In this document: in pieces, positions 14,407 through 17,885 of the stretch | How positions within the stretch are numbered: position 1 is the first letter of the stretch | Layout of the letters: each line of letters opens with the position of its first letter | Source of the DNA: Bacillota bacterium | Lineage (GTDB): Bacteria; Bacillota; Clostridia; Christensenellales; CAG-138 | Direction of reading: 5' to 3' | Length of the DNA stretch: 17,885 bases | Assembly: GCA_023435025.1 (NCBI GenBank) | Contig: JAEYSE010000072.1 | Location: 1-17,885, forward strand | Notes under the pieces: model-generated | Told to the model about the DNA's origin: nothing | The model's database searches: none | Seen by the model: only the letters and a program-made list of their open reading frames with translations | Translations under genes and position numbers: made by a program

Positions 14407-15543
14407 TTATATGACTTTTTGAATATTGAACATCGCGTTGAGTGCCTGATAATCCATAATGGAAAAATCTTCAATCATACGAAAACTGACACCACCCAGA
14501 TCATAGATTCTTACCAGCTCCAATATGGACATGTTGACACATCTGTTGGGGCACCAAACTATATTTTCCCTACCCTCGCTGTCAGTATAGAGGAAGTATG
14601 ATAAGCCGCTTCTGGAATCTGTCTGAAAGCTTGCGCCGGCTCGAACGGAAAGGTCCTCGGCCTCTGCAATGGATAACAGTGTAGGCGGTATCTGCGGCTG
14701 ATATGGCAGCGGTGACTGAAAACAGCAGTTGGGGATTCCGATAATAATCTTCCATGCGGGGACAAGTTGGGTTGCAAAATCAATAGCCTGTTGTGTGAGG
14801 TCTAAAAGCGATACCTCAAGATTAACATTGCATGCCCATTCATTGGTCCGGATGAGGAACCGATCAGCCACATTCTGAAACTCCGGCAATGGAAGCAGCA
14901 GCGATATATTCTCTTGCTCGCTTAAAAGTACTATAATCCGCACGACGACAAACAGTTGATAGCCTTGCGCATGTAACGAATCTCTTAATGTTTGTAGAAA
15001 ACGAATATATGCCGGCAAAATGTGCGGGGAAATAAACATAAAATCGATATTCGCGCCATAATAGTTGTTTTCCCGGACGGCCTCCACGATGTCGTCAATG
15101 AGCCTTTGCGTGGCTGCAGGATTACTCAGCACGGCGTGGACCAAGTCGCTGGAGTATATTCCGTTTTCGGATGTATTGGATACGACCATCACAGGCCCAA
15201 CATTGGCCTCCCAGGCGTCTTGAATCATTTCTGCGTTATGAATGCTAACCAGTTGCCCGGGCAGGGTGATTCGGTTGCCGACGATACCCAAATAGGTCAA
15301 ATAAGGTAAGATCGGACCATATAATTCTTCATCGGTATTGGGGGCGGCATAGCCGTTGATTTCGATTGTCTGGCAATCTTGGGGTGGTGGCAGTTGGATT
15401 GTCTCGCTAGGGAGAAGCTCACGGTCCATAATTCCGGCATTGGCTGCCAGGAGTTCGCGCGTTGTCAGACTATGCATTCTCGCAATGGAATAGATGGTAT
15501 CGCCCAGCTGTACGATGTATTGGTTCAATGCTCTCACATCCAT
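14407..15543 (-). CDS. LysM plus GH18-like protein lacking the catalytic Glu
   Basis: A 378-residue protein with an N-terminal LysM domain (about 8-52; YIVQLGDTIYSIARMHSL and LLAANAG) and a GH18-like barrel (about 60-375), the layout of the YaaH/SleL spore-cortex hydrolase group. GH18 enzymes need DGxDxDxE, with the last Glu as proton donor. Here the matching stretch is YGANIDFM (162-169): the first Asp is Tyr and the catalytic Glu is Met169, checked at the DNA (CAT at 15037-15039 on the plus strand). It is probably a binding or structural protein, not an N-acetylglucosaminidase. There is no signal peptide, as for many spore-coat or cortex proteins. An in-frame TGA two codons upstream makes ATG 15543 the earliest start; its ribosome binding site is weak. 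It converges with the pseudokinase gene across 35 bases. The 178 bases upstream to the tRNA show no sigma-A promoter for it that I trust. Confidence 0.88.
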   Translation of the reverse strand: MDVRALNQYIVQLGDTIYSIARMHSLTTRELLAANAGIMDRELLPSETIQLPPPQDCQTIEINGYAAPNTDEELYGPILPYLTYLGIVGNRITLPGQLVSIHNAEMIQDAWEANVGPVMVVSNTSENGIYSSDLVHAVLSNPAATQRLIDDIVEAVRENNYYGANIDFMFISPHILPAYIRFLQTLRDSLHAQGYQLFVVVRIIVLLSEQENISLLLPLPEFQNVADRFLIRTNEWACNVNLEVSLLDLTQQAIDFATQLVPAWKIIIGIPNCCFQSPLPYQPQIPPTLLSIAEAEDLSVRAGASFQTDSRSGLSYFLYTDSEGRENIVWCPNRCVNMSILELVRIYDLGGVSFRMIEDFSIMDYQALNAMFNIQKVI

Positions 15544-15681
15544 TCTTCAGAGGGGGTATTACCTTATTCATATGAGGCGTGAAAATGCGCCATGCTTTCA
15601 GATGCCAAGAAAGTGTAAATTTGTTCCAGAAAACACGCTTCTAAATAACGCTTCGATTCAATTTGGGGGCAGAAAGATGCT

Positions 15682-15710
15682 TTGCTTTCCTTTTTACGTT
15701 GTGTTATAAT
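15682..15710 (+). promoter_or_regulatory. Promoter of the tRNA-Arg gene
   Basis: TATAAT at 15705-15710, preceded by TGT (extended -10), and a weaker TTGCTT at 15682-15687 with a 17-base spacer. The tRNA starts 12 bases after the -10 box. Confidence 0.75.
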
Positions 15711-15722
15711 CGATTGGGACTT

Positions 15723-15799
15723 GCGCCCGTAGCCCAGTTGGATAGAGCGACAGACTCCGACTCTGTAGGTCGCACGTTCGAATCGTGTCGGGCGCGCCA
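15723..15799 (+). tRNA. tRNA-Arg (anticodon CCG)
   Basis: A 77-base cloverleaf including an encoded CCA end. The acceptor stem is GCGCCCG (15723-15729) with CGGGCGC (15789-15795), then G and CCA. The anticodon stem ACAGA/TCTGT encloses the loop CTCCGAC, giving anticodon CCG, which reads the arginine codon CGG. The T arm is GCACG-TTCGAAT-CGTGT. Promoter and terminator flank it closely, so it is transcribed alone. Confidence 0.96.
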
Positions 15800-15801
15800 A
15801 G

Positions 15802-15839
15802 AAAAAGCCCCGGAAACTCTAGGTTTCCGGGGCTTTTTT
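15802..15839 (+). terminator. Terminator of the tRNA-Arg gene
   Basis: GCCCCGGAAAC (15807-15817) pairs with GTTTCCGGGGC (15823-15833), with five A before and six T after. It starts three bases past the tRNA. The A run on the other side could also make it act on the minus strand. Confidence 0.93.
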
Positions 15840-15956
15840 GTTTCTTGTTATGCTTTTCAGCCTTGTTTTTGGATTTGGTGCACATTTGGCGCACCTAGAA
15901 GCTGGCGTCACTGATGGTGCTTCATAATGCGAAGTTTGGGATGAAGAAATCGGATG

Positions 15957-15970
15957 CTGGAAATTTCCAG
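15957..15970. repeat. 14-bp perfect palindrome
   Basis: CTGGAAATTTCCAG is its own reverse complement. It lies in the 189-base non-coding stretch 15840-16028 between the tRNA terminator and the end of the lipoprotein gene. No gene start is near, so a regulatory role is not obvious. Nothing else in that stretch is recognisable apart from the hairpin at 15989-16020. Confidence 0.5.
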
Positions 15971-15988
15971 GGAGCTGTATAATTTCAG

Positions 15989-16020
15989 AAACTAGCGCAG
16001 ATCTCCATCGGCGCCAGTTT
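15989..16020 (-). terminator. Possible terminator of the lipoprotein gene
   Basis: AAACTAGCGC and GCGCCAGTTT form a ten-base stem with one A-C mismatch and a 12-base loop, about nine bases after the stop codon on the minus strand. The T run after it on that strand is weak (TTTCTG). Confidence 0.35.
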
Positions 16021-16028
16021 TGTATTAT

Positions 16029-17159
16029 TTATTCGTAATATTCTCCATAATCGCCCGGATCGGACCAATCCTCCTCATAGTAATCGCCCGGGTCGGACCA
16101 ATCCTCCTCGATGTAATCACCTAAACCGGACCAATCCTCCTCGATGTAGTCACCTAAACCGGACCAGTCCTCTTCCTCATAATAGTCGCCATAATCGCCT
16201 GGGTCGGACCATTCGTCGTTGTTATCGCCTGGGTCGGACCAGGGATCGTAATCGGCATGGTAATCGTAGTAGGCATCATAATAGGCTTCTTCGTACCAGT
16301 CGGAATATTCATCATAAAATCCCCAGTCGCTGCTATCGTCCCAACCCCAGGACCACCATGTTCCATCATCGTAATAATCCCAGTCCGGTTCATAGAAATA
16401 AGGGTCATATACGGTCCAGTCAGTATCGCTGTTCCATGCATAGTAATAATACGGCAGGTAGTACCAATCGCTCACGGGGATGTACGTCTTTTGTGCAGCG
16501 TTTGCAGGCTTTACATTCGGATACCGGCTTTCGTATTCTGCGGTCTTTGATGAGGTGTCCACAGCCTTGGGCTGAAGCACGTTCATCGATGAAAACACGT
16601 TAATGATAAGTGCGGCTTCTTCGTCCGTGCAGCCGGTCTTGAAGGATGCGTCCAACATGTAGAGCGATTGGTTGACCACCGATGCGGCAAAGAGCCCCTG
16701 TGTTTGCGTACCATCCTTCGCCGTATAGCTGTAGGTGCACCGCTCTGCCCGTGCGCCGAACAGATTCCCGTCTGTAACAGCGCTTACCTGCGCGCCATAT
16801 GTTTCCTGCAGGATGGCGGGAATCAGTTCTGCAGTTGCCCCAAGGTTCTGTATGCCCGGAATAAAGGATACGGCAACCACTGCGCGCCCCTGCGGCGTTG
16901 TAACGGCAAGGATATCATTCTCCTCTGCAATCACGCAGCTTTCGCTTACAAGCATTTCCATCATCAACGGCTGGCTTTGATACAGTTCCGTTAACGCCAT
17001 GGCTAGAGGGGCAGCGGAAACATTGGCTGGGCTTTCGGCGGTAGGACTAGGTGAAGCGGCGGCTGAGGTGTCTTTTTGTGTGCTTTTCACGCCACAGCCG
17101 GTGATTGTGCTCAGCAACAACGCCAGTATGAGTATGATACAAAACAATCGCCTTTTCAT
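16029..17159 (-). CDS. Lipoprotein with Asp/Tyr/Trp/Gly-rich repeat tail
   Basis: A 376-residue predicted lipoprotein. The signal peptide MKRRLFCIILILALLLSTITGC has a lipobox ending at Cys22, so it would be lipid-anchored on the outer face of the membrane. A Ser/Ala/Pro/Thr linker (about 24-50) leads to a compact domain (about 52-198) with alternating hydrophobic segments that I do not recognise. From about 231 to the end the sequence is almost only Asp, Glu, Tyr, Trp, Gly, Pro and Ser. It closes with imperfect 11-residue repeats such as EDWSDPGDYYE and EDWSGLGDYIE (about 307-376). The tail is strongly acidic and aromatic. AAGGGATGG lies upstream of the ATG. It is apparently monocistronic. 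No function can be assigned; wall binding, cation binding or self-association are possibilities. The reading frame is intact through the repeats. Confidence 0.85.
   Translation of the reverse strand: MKRRLFCIILILALLLSTITGCGVKSTQKDTSAAASPSPTAESPANVSAAPLAMALTELYQSQPLMMEMLVSESCVIAEENDILAVTTPQGRAVVAVSFIPGIQNLGATAELIPAILQETYGAQVSAVTDGNLFGARAERCTYSYTAKDGTQTQGLFAASVVNQSLYMLDASFKTGCTDEEAALIINVFSSMNVLQPKAVDTSSKTAEYESRYPNVKPANAAQKTYIPVSDWYYLPYYYYAWNSDTDWTVYDPYFYEPDWDYYDDGTWWSWGWDDSSDWGFYDEYSDWYEEAYYDAYYDYHADYDPWSDPGDNNDEWSDPGDYGDYYEEEDWSGLGDYIEEDWSGLGDYIEEDWSDPGDYYEEDWSDPGDYGEYYE
16032..16241 (-). repeat. 33-base tandem coding repeats in the lipoprotein tail
   Basis: Imperfect 33-base units, clearest at 16072-16176, encode 11-residue repeats. 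Two adjacent units (about 16105-16137 and 16138-16170) differ at only two or so positions, suggesting recent duplication. Confidence 0.8.
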
Positions 17160-17379
17160 AATGATACCATCCCTTTCACACGGATAAGATTTTATTCTCC
17201 ATTAGGAATCATTGTGCGGCAACAGGTGCAGAAAACGCTGCACATGTGTTATCCCGCTTTCTATCATAGAGTCCTTTCAAAATGCAAGACAGTATCTAGG
17301 AGTTACCTTTCTAAGTCAGGGGGAAGATAAACGAAACGTAACAGATTAAAAATTTGAATGGAATCGGTACTCATGAAAG
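17160..17379. other. Upstream region of the lipoprotein gene; no gene seen
   Basis: This is most of the 303-base non-coding stretch 17160-17462. No reading frame looks real. GTGCAG (17226-17231) and CTGCAC (17238-17243) form a six-base inverted repeat about 70 bases before the lipoprotein start. A poor promoter candidate on the minus strand (CTGACT, 18 bases, GATACT, around 17275-17320) is the best I find. Confidence 0.35.
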
Positions 17380-17415
17380 GTAAAGAAAAGAGGCCGGCCA
17401 ATCGCGGCACAGCCT
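17380..17415 (-). terminator. Terminator of the response-regulator gene
   Basis: On the minus strand AGGCTG(T)GCC pairs with GGCCGGCCT around a six-base loop, one base bulged and one G-T pair, followed by CTTTTCTTTA. It lies about 47 bases after the stop codon. Confidence 0.7.
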
Positions 17416-17462
17416 TAAACTGAAACAGTCTATAAGCGGCATGAATGTTTGGGAAAGGTTGC

Positions 17463-17885
17463 TTACAAGAACAGCCTTCTTAGCTCGCTTCGCCTGCTCA
17501 CGTCCAACTTGTCAAATACCACGCAGACGACTTTTTTGATATATGCATAAGAATAATGCAGCTCCTCACAGATTTCCTGATTGGAGTAGCCCAATATAAT
17601 CAAGCGCGCGATTCTTTGCTCGGTAGGCGTAAGCTCTATAGACAAGTTCGCAAAGCGTTCCTCATCAATCCCGGAATTTTGCAGCGTTTGTTGGAGAATG
17701 CGCATGCGCTTGCGCTGCTCTCCGTTTTTCAAGTGCATCTCTAGCCGCGCAAGAAGAACTTCCCTGTCAAAGGGCTTTGTAATATAGTCCGCAGCGCCCG
17801 CTTTGAGACCACGAAGCTCTGCTTCCGCCTGCGTGAGGCCCGTTAAAAATATGATTGGAATATCAACGGCATCTGGGTTTTGATG
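17463..17885 (-). CDS. Response regulator, receiver plus LuxR-type HTH (5' part beyond window)
   Basis: A partial gene; 140 codons are visible and the frame stays open to the right edge, so the start lies outside. The visible N-terminal part is the second half of a receiver domain: VDIPIIFLTGLT (beta-4 with the conserved Thr) and GAADYITKPFDREVLLARLE, whose Lys in TKPF is the conserved receiver lysine. The phospho-accepting Asp would be off-window. A linker leads to a LuxR/GerE helix-turn-helix: LTPTEQRIARLIILGYSNQEICEELHYS is shown by its edges LTPTEQRIARL and NQEICEELHYS, then IKKVVCVVFDKLDVSRR. It should be a DNA-binding transcription regulator controlled by a histidine kinase, probably encoded further right. 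Internal ATG codons inside the linker are not the start because the frame upstream is clearly receiver sequence. Confidence 0.93.
   Translation of the reverse strand, partial: HQNPDAVDIPIIFLTGLTQAEAELRGLKAGAADYITKPFDREVLLARLEMHLKNGEQRKRMRILQQTLQNSGIDEERFANLSIELTPTEQRIARLIILGYSNQEICEELHYSYAYIKKVVCVVFDKLDVSRRSELRRLFL

Noticed and set aside
15564..15914. Open frames on both strands across the tRNA, reading VAQLDRATDS and GAPDTIRTCDL-type peptides
   Set aside because: These are the well-known false proteins produced by translating tRNA genes and their terminators.
16032..16241. CRISPR-like array because of regular 33-base repeats
   Set aside because: The units are adjacent without unique spacers and keep one open reading frame, so they are coding repeats.

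Overview
The window looks like a chromosomal segment of a Bacillota (Firmicutes) bacterium, most likely a member of the Clostridia. The genes have strong AGGAGG-type ribosome binding sites and sigma-A-like promoters, the base composition looks moderate (roughly half GC by eye), and several families are typical of anaerobic clostridia: a C_GCAxxG_C_C redox protein, a YedF-type sulfur/selenium carrier, a MacA/MacB-like exporter without outer-membrane partners, LysM/GH18 and NlpC/P60 envelope proteins. I cannot name a species.

Left part (1-3400): the terminator of an off-window gene, a short-chain dehydrogenase on the minus strand, then a divergently transcribed three-gene operon (C_GCAxxG_C_C protein, TDT/TehA-type membrane transporter, YedF). 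The operon has a near-consensus promoter, an inverted repeat over the -10 box, and a strong terminator. It reads as a small redox/sulfur (or selenium) handling unit.

Middle part (3400-9660): a short orphan reading frame, a three-gene tripartite-style ABC exporter (adaptor, ATPase, FtsX/MacB permease), then a separately promoted, translationally coupled pair: a cysteine-desulfurase-like aminotransferase and a TtcA-like tRNA-thiolating PP-loop protein. A 325-base spacer with two palindromes follows.

Right part (9660-17885): mostly cell-envelope genes. These are a membrane-anchored protein with four peptidoglycan-binding repeats and an NlpC/P60 hydrolase domain; an acetate/succinate-type transporter (GPR1/FUN34/YaaH family); a large pseudokinase-like C-lobe fused through a transmembrane helix to TPR-like repeats; a convergent LysM-GH18 protein that lacks the expected catalytic Glu; a tRNA-Arg(CCG) gene with promoter and terminator; a lipoprotein with an extreme Asp/Tyr/Trp/Gly-rich repeat tail; and, at the right edge, the C-terminal part of a receiver-LuxR type response regulator.

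I see no insertion sequence, CRISPR array, prophage, integrase or replication origin. The least ordinary items are the pseudokinase-TPR protein, the catalytically altered GH18 protein beside it, and the aromatic/acidic repeat-tailed lipoprotein. None of these amounts to a proven new system, but they are the best leads here.
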